Source: an uncultured Pseudoflavonifractor sp. (lineage in GTDB: Bacteria; Bacillota; Clostridia; Oscillospirales; Oscillospiraceae). From it: a DNA stretch of 64,000 nucleotides. Each line of letters opens with the position of its first letter. The stretch's first letter is position 1. The position numbers and the translations under genes were made by a program. This document shows, in pieces, positions 51,118 through 58,850 of this stretch. The stretch is from positions 62,001 to 126,000 of the forward strand of contig NZ_CALXGI010000001.1 in NCBI RefSeq assembly GCF_944387805.1, read 5' to 3'. Below the pieces are notes generated by a model, which was not told where the DNA came from, made no database searches, and was given only the letters and a program-made list of their open reading frames with translations.

Positions 51118-52524
51118 ATGGAAAACAAGGAAGCGAATGTGAAGACCGTCACCGTGGAAAATATCTACCGGCTCAATGGGCGCGTCCCGCTGTCCAAGGC
51201 CATCCCCTTCGGCCTGCAGCATGTGTTGGCCATGTTTGTATCCAACCTTGCCCCGGTGCTCATTGTGTGCAGCGCCGCCCTGGTGCGGGGGACGGAAAAT
51301 CACCTCACCGCAGTGGAGATCACCCGCCTGCTCCAGTGCGCCATGTTTGCCGCCGGTATCGGCACCTGCATGCAGCTCTACCCCATCTGGAAAATCGGCT
51401 CCAAGCTGCCCATCGTAATGGGCGTCAGCTTCACCTTCCTTGGAAGCCTCCTGATCATTTGCACCAATCCGGATCTGGGCTATGAGGGGATGATTGGCGC
51501 GGTCATCCTGGGCGGCATTTTTGAGGGCCTGGTGGGCCTGAGCGCCCGGTACTGGAAGCGCTTCCTCACGCCTGTGGTGTCCTCCTGCGTGGTTGTTGCC
51601 ATCGGCCTGTCCCTGCTGCCCGTGGGCATGAACTCCTGGGGCGGCGGCAGCGGCTCTGCCGACTTCGGCTCCTGGTATCACCTGGTGGTGGGCCTGTTCA
51701 CCCTGCTGGTCTGCCTGGTGTCCCGCTACCTCCTCAAGGGCGTGTACAAGAACCTGAACATTCTGGTGGGCCTCATCGCCGGATATATTCTGGCCGGTAT
51801 TTTTACCCTGGCCGGCGTGGCGCCGCTGGTGGACTTCTCCGGCATCGGCAGGACGGTGGGGGAGATCGGCTTCTTCAGCCTGCCCCGGCCTGTATTCTTT
51901 ACCGGGCATATGCCGGTGTTTGACCTGGGCGCGTTCTTTACCATCGCCATCGTATTCCTGGTCTCGGCGGCGGAGACCACCGGCGCCACCACCGCGGTGT
52001 GCAAGGGCGCCCTGGACCGGGACCTGAAGATTGAGGAGCTCCAGGGCTCCCTGGCCGTGGACGGCTTCTCCAGCACCATCTCCGGCTGCTTCGGCTGCCT
52101 GCCGCTGACCTCCTTCAGCCAGAACGTGGGCCTGGTGACCATGACCGGCGTCATCAACCGCTTCACTATCTTCATGGGTGCGCTGATTATGATTCTGGCC
52201 TCCCTCTTTCCGCCGCTGGGCGCCTTCTTCAACTCCCTGCCCCAGTCCGTTCTGGGAGGGTGCACGGTGATGATGTTCGGCTCTATTCTGTATGAGGGCG
52301 TCAAGATGCTCAAGGACTGCAAGTTCAACGACCGCACCATGATCATCGTCTCCCTGTCCTTCTGCGTGGGCGTGGGCCTGACCCAGACCGACGGCAACTT
52401 CTTCAGCGCGTTCCCCGCCGCTGTGGGCGACATTTTCAACGGAAATGCCGTGGCCGGTGTGTTTGTGGTGGCGCTGCTGCTCAGCCTGTTCCTGCCCAAG
52501 AGCAAGGATACCGACGAGGAGTGA
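51118..52524 (+). CDS. NCS2 family xanthine/uracil permease
   Basis: The 468-residue membrane protein is a purine or pyrimidine proton symporter of the nucleobase-ascorbate transporter family. It shows IPFGLQHVLAMF in helix 1, some twelve to fourteen helices, and the family signature QNVGLVTMTG (about residue 337). The start at 51118 is chosen over 51076 because GAGAGGTG precedes it. Together with the xdh genes it makes a purine uptake and oxidation unit within the element. Confidence 0.9.
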   Translation: MENKEANVKTVTVENIYRLNGRVPLSKAIPFGLQHVLAMFVSNLAPVLIVCSAALVRGTENHLTAVEITRLLQCAMFAAGIGTCMQLYPIWKIGSKLPIVMGVSFTFLGSLLIICTNPDLGYEGMIGAVILGGIFEGLVGLSARYWKRFLTPVVSSCVVVAIGLSLLPVGMNSWGGGSGSADFGSWYHLVVGLFTLLVCLVSRYLLKGVYKNLNILVGLIAGYILAGIFTLAGVAPLVDFSGIGRTVGEIGFFSLPRPVFFTGHMPVFDLGAFFTIAIVFLVSAAETTGATTAVCKGALDRDLKIEELQGSLAVDGFSSTISGCFGCLPLTSFSQNVGLVTMTGVINRFTIFMGALIMILASLFPPLGAFFNSLPQSVLGGCTVMMFGSILYEGVKMLKDCKFNDRTMIIVSLSFCVGVGLTQTDGNFFSAFPAAVGDIFNGNAVAGVFVVALLLSLFLPKSKDTDEE

Positions 52525-52561
52525 GCCGGCGGAAATACCGCAGAGATCAAATCAGACATAA

Positions 52562-52596
52562 AACCAGCCCCTGCCGCCAAGCGGCAGGGGCTGGTT
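52562..52596 (+). terminator. terminator after the purine permease
   Basis: A 16-bp perfect stem with a three-base loop, beginning AA and ending TT. It is the last feature before the right end of the element. Confidence 0.85.
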
Positions 52597-52599
52597 TCG

Positions 52600-53175
52600 T
52601 TATGAGTGCGTCTGCTCTGGGAGGCAGGGGCTTGAAGCTGTCTGGGAAACATCCACGTCCCACTGGATGGGTTCCATGCCGATGGAGCGGATGGCGCTGA
52701 TGACGGTGTCGTTGTATTCGCCGTAGGGCGGGCGGATCAGAGTGGGACGCACCCCTGTGACCGCCTCAATCTTGTCGCTGCACGCCTCCACATCTGCGAT
52801 GATCTCCTCCCGGGAGAGCTTTGACATATGGGCGTGGGTGTTGGAGTGATTCATCACCTCATGCCCCGCGTCGTGGAGAGCCTTGACAGACTCGGGATAT
52901 TTGTCCACCCAGTCCCCCACCACAAAAAAGGTGGCCTTTACATTGTACCGGCCCAAAATGTCAATGAGTTCCTGGGTGTCCTCATTTCCCCAGGCGGCGT
53001 CAAAGGAGATGGAGATCATCTTCTGATCCCGCTGCACGCAGTAGATGGGCAGCTGGCGGGTGGCGGCGGACGCGCCTACCACAGCGGGATGATTGACCAC
53101 GTAGAACATGGCGGCCGCAGCCAGCACACAGGCAAAGGCCGCCAGGATTTTGCGCCGGACCAATAACAACTTCAT
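52600..53175 (-). pseudogene. 5' fragment of a split PdaB-like polysaccharide deacetylase gene
   Basis: The reading frame encodes 191 residues: a membrane anchor (about 8-30), then a NodB domain with motif 1 SFDAAWGNED, motif 2 HSNTHAHMS, motif 3 RPPYGEYN and the start of motif 4 IQWDVD. At D175 (GAT, 52651-52653) the family sequence stops; the remaining 16 residues are element-derived and end at a stop codon. Motif 4 Trp and motif 5 His are missing, so the product should be inactive. The missing part lies at 37477-37719. The ATG at 53175 follows GGGAGGTAT. PdaB acts in spore cortex formation or spore stability in Bacillus. Confidence 0.85.
52630..52661. other. right junction of the element (attachment site hybrid)
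   Basis: The element arm at 52630-52650 (starting GCTTGAAGCTGTCTGGG) is the inverted partner of 37723-37744. The core ATC at 52651-52653 is followed by deacetylase codons. On joining the two junctions, the element arms would form a near-palindromic attP of about 46 bases around the core, and the host halves an attB with TCCAGT repeated inversely on each side. Confidence 0.75.
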
Positions 53176-53580
53176 AGTCAGATACCTCCCAGAGCTTTTT
53201 GTGGTATCTATCATATGTGTGGGGAAGAGGCGGCATGTCGGCGGAGGAGAGAGGGCGGAAAACAAAGGCACGCTAAAGAGGGAGAAAGTGGAGACGGATT
53301 GTTAAGGAATCCAGACAAATGGGGAATTTAAATCGACTGTGTGAACATTGGTTTTCTCCTGAAAGACACTTGAACACTTTAACCTGATATAGTATGAAAA
53401 CTTTTTCAGAGAAAACGCCATTCACAAAATGAATAAATATTTAATGGAAATAGATGGGAATATTAAGAGGAAAAAGCGGATGAAGGGGTAAAAATGTCTT
53501 AACAAAAATAAAAAAGGCAGACAATGAAACTAAAAAAGTACGAAATGGAAAGAAAAAGAAAGGCGCGCCGCAGAAAACAC
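53176..53580. other. AT-rich intergenic region
   Basis: About 400 AT-rich bases between divergent genes. It must hold the minus-strand promoter of the deacetylase gene. I see no gene, RNA or clear repeat. Confidence 0.45.
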
Positions 53581-53609
53581 TTGCATATAGATAAAGACTA
53601 GACTATAAT
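53581..53609 (+). promoter_or_regulatory. promoter of the amidohydrolase operon
   Basis: TTGCAT at 53581-53586 and TATAAT at 53604-53609 are 17 bases apart, 69 bases ahead of the first start codon. Confidence 0.75.
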
Positions 53610-53677
53610 AATCAACAATAAAAAACACGACGAATTTGGTCAAGTATTTTTCGTCAGGCAAAAGGAGCAGAGGAACT

Positions 53678-54940
53678 GTGAGGACAATACTGATTCGCTG
53701 CGGAAAGCTGTTCGACGGGATTCGGGACGAGCTGCAGCCTGAAATGGAAATTCTGGTCAAGGGGAATCGGATTGAAATGGTGGGGAAGAACCTGCCGGCA
53801 GGTGAGGAGTGCCGGGTGGTGGACCTGTCGGACAAGACGGTGACGCCCGGCATGATTGACGCCCACGTCCACGCCGACGCCTTTGACAACGACAAGATGT
53901 TCATGGAGACCATCTTCGCCTCCTCCACTTACCGGGCCCTGGGGACCCTGCACACGCTTCAGCACGCCCTGCGCCGGGGCTTTACCGCCATCCGGGTGCC
54001 CGGCACCATCGAACCCTTTGACTACGGCATTGCCGATGTGGCCCGCTCCATCGAGCGGGGGTACTTTGACGGCGCCCGGCTGGTCTACTCCTTCGGCGCC
54101 CTGGGCACCCCCGGCGGCCACACCGACCTGAGCCAGCGGCTGTACCAGAACCCCCTGCTGGCGGAGATGTACACCAGCAAGGTCCAGGGGCTGGGCAACG
54201 GGGCTGACTTCTTCCGGGGGGCGGTGCGCCAGCAGGTGAAGTACGGCGCCCAGTTCATTAAAATCATGGCCAGCGGCGGTTTTGCCTCCCCCAACGACAG
54301 CCCGGAGGACAAACAGCTCACCGACGAGGAGTTCGCCGCCATTATCGACACCGCCCACGCCCTGGGCAAGCCCTGTACCGCCCATGTGTACGCTCCCTAT
54401 GTGATGCAGTGCCTGCTGGATCTGGGCATCGACGGCATGGAGCACGGCTCCCTCATGGATGAGGAGACGGCGGAGCGGTTCGAGCAGTCGGGGACCTATC
54501 TGGTGCCAACCTTCCTGCCCTACGAGGAGATTGTTCACCCCGACGAGGAGAAGCTGGCCAAAAAGGAGCCTGTCTTTCAGCGGAAGCTGCGGCAGTACCA
54601 GGCCCGGCTCCAGAACAGCCGGGAGATTATCCGCAAGAGCAATATCCGCCTTGGCTACGGCACCGATCTGGTGGCAGTGTACCAGCCCTACGAAAACGGC
54701 AGAGAGTATGCCTGCTGGCTCCGCAGCGGAATGGACCCCTTCCGGGCGCTCAAGGCGGCCACCAGCGTCAACGCCCAGATCCTGGGCCTGGACCAGGTGG
54801 GCACCATCGAGCCGGGCAAGCTGGCCGACATTGCCGCCTGGAACCGGGACCTGCTCACCGACGAGAACGCTCTGCTGGACTGCGCCTTTGTCATGAAGGA
54901 CGGCGTGGAGTACGAGACGGAGTGTGGACTGGATGGATGA
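53678..54940 (+). CDS. metal-dependent amidohydrolase (imidazolonepropionase/prolidase-like)
   Basis: The 420-residue protein is an amidohydrolase-superfamily barrel: metal motif DAHVHAD (HxH), FIKIMASGG with the candidate carboxylated Lys, TAHVYA, GMEHGS and the final metal Asp in GYGTDLVAV. Relatives hydrolyse cyclic amides, N-acyl amino acids or dipeptides. The start is set at the GTG of 53678 (VRTILIRCGKLFDG), because the upstream ATG at 53636 has no ribosome binding site and adds a non-conserved 14 residues. It leads an operon with two flavin oxygenases and an M20 enzyme. Confidence 0.82.
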   Translation: MRTILIRCGKLFDGIRDELQPEMEILVKGNRIEMVGKNLPAGEECRVVDLSDKTVTPGMIDAHVHADAFDNDKMFMETIFASSTYRALGTLHTLQHALRRGFTAIRVPGTIEPFDYGIADVARSIERGYFDGARLVYSFGALGTPGGHTDLSQRLYQNPLLAEMYTSKVQGLGNGADFFRGAVRQQVKYGAQFIKIMASGGFASPNDSPEDKQLTDEEFAAIIDTAHALGKPCTAHVYAPYVMQCLLDLGIDGMEHGSLMDEETAERFEQSGTYLVPTFLPYEEIVHPDEEKLAKKEPVFQRKLRQYQARLQNSREIIRKSNIRLGYGTDLVAVYQPYENGREYACWLRSGMDPFRALKAATSVNAQILGLDQVGTIEPGKLADIAAWNRDLLTDENALLDCAFVMKDGVEYETECGLDG

Positions 54941-55934
54941 GCAGGGCTTTACGCTGGCGGAGACCGGCGTCTCCTTTCCCGGAGGACTGAGCGCCGACGT
55001 ATTGATGAACACGGTCCGGCAGGCGGAGGCGGACGGCTTCCGCTCCTGCTGGATCTCTGAGGACTATTTCAACGGCGGGGCCATGGCCACTGCCGGGGCT
55101 CTGGCCGCCGTCACCAGCCGGATCGAGCTGGGGGTGGGGGTGGTCAACCCCTATACCCGCACCCCGGTGCTCACCGCCATGGAGGCAGCGGCGGTGGACG
55201 CGGTATCCCGGGGACGGTTCATGCTGGCCATGGGCTCCAGCAACCGCCGCTGGATTGAGGAGAAGATGTGTATCCCGTTCCAGAAGCCCATCACCCATGT
55301 GGCGGAGGCGGTAGAGATGATCCGCACCCTTATCGGCACCGGCCGCCTGGACTTTGACGGACAGTGCCTCCACGCCCACAATGTGGCCCTGGATTTTGTG
55401 CCCTACCGGCGGGATATGCCGGTATATATGGGCGTCCGGGGCGAGCGGGCCCTGGGGCTGGCAGGGGAACACGCCGACGGCGTGCTGCTGTCCATTATGA
55501 GCGCTGCCCCCTATGTGGCCTGGGCAAGAGAGCAGGTGGATCAGGGGGCTGCCCGGGCCGGCCGCGCGGAACGGGTGCAGATAGCCGCCTACATCCCCCT
55601 GTTTGTGGGCGACAGGGAGGAGGGGCGCAGAGCCTTTGCCAATACCTTGTCCTTCTATCTGGGCCGGTCGGCGGAGCAGCCCTTTGTCCGTCAGTCCGGG
55701 GCGCTGCCCCGGGAGATCGCCCCCATCGCCGCCAAAATCGCGGCGGGGGAGGACGCGTCTGACCTCATCACCTGGGAGCTGGCCGACCGCTTTGCCGTTA
55801 TCGGCAGCCCGGATCACTGCCGGGAGCGGCTGGCCGAATACCGCGCCGCCGGACTGGACCAACCCATCCTGTGCGCCTGCGACGGCGTCAGCGCCCTGGA
55901 TATGATGGGCTTTGCCAAAGAAATTCTGAAGTAA
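54933..55934 (+). CDS. LLM-class flavin-dependent oxidoreductase
   Basis: The 333-residue protein is a luciferase-like monooxygenase barrel that uses FMN or F420. Markers are ISEDYFNGG, IELGVGVVNPYTRTP, GRFMLAMGSSNRRW, PVYMGVRGERALGLAGEHADGVLLS and the C-terminal IGSPDHCRERLAEYRAAGLDQPI. ATG overlaps the stop codon of the amidohydrolase gene; a GTG at 54924 in the same frame is an alternative. In strict anaerobes such proteins often act as reductases or dehydrogenases rather than oxygenases. Confidence 0.85.
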   Translation: MDEQGFTLAETGVSFPGGLSADVLMNTVRQAEADGFRSCWISEDYFNGGAMATAGALAAVTSRIELGVGVVNPYTRTPVLTAMEAAAVDAVSRGRFMLAMGSSNRRWIEEKMCIPFQKPITHVAEAVEMIRTLIGTGRLDFDGQCLHAHNVALDFVPYRRDMPVYMGVRGERALGLAGEHADGVLLSIMSAAPYVAWAREQVDQGAARAGRAERVQIAAYIPLFVGDREEGRRAFANTLSFYLGRSAEQPFVRQSGALPREIAPIAAKIAAGEDASDLITWELADRFAVIGSPDHCRERLAEYRAAGLDQPILCACDGVSALDMMGFAKEILK

Positions 55935-55966
55935 TTACATAGATATTTAGAAAGAAGGCATGTGTC

Positions 55967-57403
55967 ATGGAACGGAAAGACGAGATTGATGCACTGGTAG
56001 AGGATAACTCCGCCGTATTCGAGGACGTAGCCGACCAGATCTGGGGCTTTGCCGAGATGTGCTATGAGGAAAAGCAGTCCGCTGCCCTCCAGAAGAAGGT
56101 GCTGCGGGAGCTGGGCTTTACCATCAACGACCAGATCAAGGGCATGGACACCGCATTTATCGCCTCTTACGGCGAGGGACACCCCATTATCGCCATTCTG
56201 GGCGAGTACGACGCCCTGGCCGGCCTGAACCAGACGGCCGACTGCGTCGACCGCAAGCCCATGGAGGAGGGCAAGCCGGGCCATGGCTGCGGCCACAACC
56301 TGCTGGGCGCCGGGTCCATGTGCGCGGTGAACGCGGTGAAGAAGTACATGGAGGCCCACAATGTGAAGGGCACCATCCGGTACTACGGCTGCCCTGCTGA
56401 GGAGGGCGGCAGCGCCAAGACCTTCATGGTGCGGGACGGCTACTTCAAGGACTGCGACATTGAGCTGTCCTGGCACCCCGCCCAGTTCAACTACGGCTGG
56501 GACGGCGTGGACTGCCTGGGCACCTATAACGTTCTGTTCAAGTTCAAGGGCATTTCCGCCCATGCGGCCGCCTGCCCCCAGCTGGGCCGCAGCGCGCTGG
56601 ATGCCTGCGAGCTGATGAACGTGGGCGTCAACTACCTGCGGGAGCATGTTATCCCCGAGGCCCGCATGCACTACGCCTATCTGAACGCCGGCGGCACCGC
56701 CCCCAACGTGGTCCCCGCCGAGGCTGAGCTGAGCTACGTCATCCGCGCCCCCAAGATGAGCGATATGTATGACATCGCCGACCGGGTCATCAAGTGCGCC
56801 CAGGGCGCGGCCCTGATGACGGGGACTGAGATGACCTACAAGGTGGTCTCGGGCACTTCCAACCTCATCAGCACCAAGATTGTCCGGGACCGCTTTGACG
56901 CCAATCTGGACAAGTACCTCCCCGTGCCCTACACCGAGGAGGAGCTGGCCTACGCCAAAAAGTTTAAGGACACCCTGGACAAGAGCGATGAGAAGCGGCT
57001 GATCCACTGCATCCAGCTTGCGTACCCCGAGAAGAGCAGCGAGGAAGTGCGGGCCATGTATGAGGAGCCCATGGCAAACTGGTACTGCCACGAGGTGGGC
57101 AACGGCGCTTCCACCGATGCGGGCGACGTGTCCTGGGTGGTGCCCGGCTGCCAGCTCCACGTGGCCTGCTATCCTGCCGGCCTGCCCTTCCACTCCTGGC
57201 AGATGGTGGCCATGGGCAAGTCCAGCCTGGCCAAGAAGGGCATGAAAACCGCCGCCAAGGTGCTGGCCATGACCGCCCTGGACTTTATGCTGGATCCCGC
57301 CATGCTGGAGCAGGCCCGGAAGGACTATCTGGCAGCGCTGGACGGCGAGACCTACCGCTGCCCCCTGCCCGACGACCTGCAGCCCGGCGACAAGAGCCTT
57401 TAA
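55967..57403 (+). CDS. M20-family amidohydrolase (AbgB-like)
   Basis: The 478-residue metallopeptidase matches the M20D aminobenzoyl-glutamate hydrolase group: ILGEYDALAGL, GHGCGHNLLGAGS with a metal Cys/His, CPAEEGGSAK with the catalytic Glu, a dimerisation domain (GISAHAA), and the terminal WQMVAMGKSS. It would cleave an amide bond of an N-acyl or peptide-like compound. It is 32 bases after the first LLM gene and 20 before the second. The Dpp-type importer downstream could supply the substrate. Confidence 0.87.
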   Translation: MERKDEIDALVEDNSAVFEDVADQIWGFAEMCYEEKQSAALQKKVLRELGFTINDQIKGMDTAFIASYGEGHPIIAILGEYDALAGLNQTADCVDRKPMEEGKPGHGCGHNLLGAGSMCAVNAVKKYMEAHNVKGTIRYYGCPAEEGGSAKTFMVRDGYFKDCDIELSWHPAQFNYGWDGVDCLGTYNVLFKFKGISAHAAACPQLGRSALDACELMNVGVNYLREHVIPEARMHYAYLNAGGTAPNVVPAEAELSYVIRAPKMSDMYDIADRVIKCAQGAALMTGTEMTYKVVSGTSNLISTKIVRDRFDANLDKYLPVPYTEEELAYAKKFKDTLDKSDEKRLIHCIQLAYPEKSSEEVRAMYEEPMANWYCHEVGNGASTDAGDVSWVVPGCQLHVACYPAGLPFHSWQMVAMGKSSLAKKGMKTAAKVLAMTALDFMLDPAMLEQARKDYLAALDGETYRCPLPDDLQPGDKSL

Positions 57404-57423
57404 GCCACCGGAAGGAGCACAAC

Positions 57424-58461
57424 ATGAAGCGAAAACTGGAATTCGGCGTGGGCATCCCTACCGGCACCGAGGGCCTGATGTACCCCATCCCCTTTGTGGA
57501 GGACATCCGGGACAACATCCGCATTGCGGAGAAGGCCGAGGAGCTGGGGTATGACTCCGTCTGGGGCAACGACCATATCGCCACCCAGCGCTATGTGGTG
57601 GAGGACTTCGGACAGGCCCCCAACTACTTTGCCCCCCTCATCACCCTGGCCGCCATCGGCGAGCACACCAAGAACCTGAAGCTGGCCACCGCCCTGCTGG
57701 TGCTGCCCTTCCGGCAGCCCGGTATCCTGGCCAAGGAGCTGTCCAGCCTGGACCGGCTGTGCGGCGGACGGCTCATGCTGGGCGTGGGCATGGGCGCCTA
57801 CCGGGAGGAGTTTGAGGCCCTGTTCGGCAGCCGGGCCAAGGGCAAGATGCGGGGCAAGATGGTGGATGAGTCCCTGGAGATTCTTCACCGCCTATTTACC
57901 GAGGACGTGGTGACCTACAAGGGAGAGTACTTTGAGGTGGAGAACCTTCAGAGCACCCCCAAGCCGGTGTCCAATCCCTTCCCCTTCTACATTGGCGGAA
58001 ACAGCGAGAACGGCATGGCCCGGGCTGCTAAGTATGGCCAGGGCTGGCTGCCCAGCGGCTTTACTGTGGCCGAGATGGCCCAGCGGGCGGCCCGCCTGCG
58101 GGAGATGCTGGAGCGCAACGGCCGGCCCGCTGATGCGCTTGACATTGCGCCCCAGTTTACAGTGTCTCTGGGGAAAACCCATGAGGAAGCGTGGAATAAA
58201 TATACCAAATCTCAGCAGTACCGGCACATGCTTACCCTGGCTTCTTCCACAATGAAAGGCATGGATTTAAGCGATTGTGTCAACCGTGACCTGATTGGAA
58301 CGCCGGAAGAGGTGCTGGAGCGTATTGGGGAATACCGGGAAGCAGGGGTCACAAGTTTCCCAGCCATCCTGTTTACCGCCAATAATATGCCGGAATTCTT
58401 TGATGAAATGCAGTGGTTTGCGGAAGATGTCGTAAAAAAGGCGAAGATTGACATCGAATGA
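57424..58461 (+). CDS. second LLM-class flavin-dependent oxidoreductase
   Basis: The 345-residue protein is related in fold to the one at 54933: VGIPTGTEGLMYP, YDSVWGNDHIATQ, LATALLVLPFRQPGILAKELSSLDRL, GRLMLGVGMGAYREEF and FYIGGNSENGMARAAKYGQGWLP. From about 58165 to the stop the codon usage changes: GAA replaces GAG, and T or A endings rise sharply, while the protein stays family-like. The gene therefore looks mosaic. It ends 10 bases before a palindromic operator. Confidence 0.85.
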   Translation: MKRKLEFGVGIPTGTEGLMYPIPFVEDIRDNIRIAEKAEELGYDSVWGNDHIATQRYVVEDFGQAPNYFAPLITLAAIGEHTKNLKLATALLVLPFRQPGILAKELSSLDRLCGGRLMLGVGMGAYREEFEALFGSRAKGKMRGKMVDESLEILHRLFTEDVVTYKGEYFEVENLQSTPKPVSNPFPFYIGGNSENGMARAAKYGQGWLPSGFTVAEMAQRAARLREMLERNGRPADALDIAPQFTVSLGKTHEEAWNKYTKSQQYRHMLTLASSTMKGMDLSDCVNRDLIGTPEEVLERIGEYREAGVTSFPAILFTANNMPEFFDEMQWFAEDVVKKAKIDIE

Positions 58462-58470
58462 AAAAATACA

Positions 58471-58490
58471 AATTGTCAACCTTGACAATT
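58471..58490. promoter_or_regulatory. 20-bp palindromic operator
   Basis: AATTGTCAA-CC-TTGACAATT; the two 9-base arms are exact reverse complements. It covers the -35 of the next promoter, a site where a repressor would block transcription of the importer operon. Confidence 0.65.
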
Positions 58491-58510
58491 GGGGAAAAGA
58501 CGTGTATTCT
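58482..58510 (+). promoter_or_regulatory. promoter of the Dpp-type importer operon
   Basis: TTGACA at 58482-58487 and TATTCT at 58505-58510 are 17 bases apart. A leader of about 335 bases follows before the first gene. Confidence 0.75.
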
Positions 58511-58593
58511 ATCCATAAGGTTTTTTTACAGTGAAGTGTTAAAAAATTTTTATTAGGTTAAATAATTCCTAATGCATGGATTGCGAGAATCCA

Positions 58594-58741
58594 GTATCCG
58601 AACTTCCCAAACCAATACCCGGAGAAGAGCTGGCAAAGGCGCCGATAAGGTTCTCCCGGATCGAAGACGCAACAGGGCGCCGGATACCGAACGAGAGCAA
58701 AGCTGCTCCTAAGTAGGTGCCGCTTTGCTCTCGCTGCTTTT
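58594..58741 (+). ncRNA. candidate structured leader RNA with terminator, ahead of the importer operon
   Basis: GTATCCG (58594-58600) pairs with CGGATAC (58681-58687), enclosing a CCGGAGAA/TTCTCC-CGG hairpin (58619-58659). Directly after comes a 12-bp stem CGAGAGCAAAGC (58692-58703) with GCTTTGCTCTCG (58722-58733) followed by CTGCTTTT. The layout of an enclosed domain then a terminator is that of a riboswitch or attenuator. I could not match it to a known class. Confidence 0.5.
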
Positions 58742-58850
58742 CCCGGGTGGTAAGCGGACAGGCTGGAATCGAAACGCAAATCAGGCGATAGAAGCAGGTG
58801 ACCACGGCCTGTTTTTATACAAGCTGACAGGAAAGGAATGGCCTGACAAC

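Larger units (their letters stand above)
37723..52653. mobile_element. 14.9-kb serine-recombinase element inserted in the pdaB-like gene
   Basis: The element is bounded by direct ATC cores (37720-37722 and 52651-52653) and inverted arms of about 21 bases. It separates the two halves of a deacetylase gene that would join in frame on excision. Genes carried are a GH3/LytTR module (five genes, minus strand), a large serine recombinase (44490-45947), a Crp-like regulator, a three-subunit molybdenum hydroxylase and a purine permease. There are no conjugation, replication or phage structural genes, so transfer would need help or the element is a resident intervening sequence. The recombinase gene sits mid-element rather than at an end, which is unusual and leaves open that the element is composite. 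Confidence 0.78.

Noticed and set aside
37477..53175. Two independent decayed deacetylase genes instead of one split gene
   Set aside because: The fragments do not overlap in family coordinates, meet at the same codon in the same phase, lie on the same strand in the right order, and meet element arms that are inverted repeats. Independent decay would not give this.
58594..58741. A cyclic-di-GMP (GEMM-I) riboswitch
   Set aside because: GGCAAA and GACGCAA occur in the leader, which recalls GEMM-I, but the third helix and the tetraloop receptor arrangement are missing and the distances do not fit.
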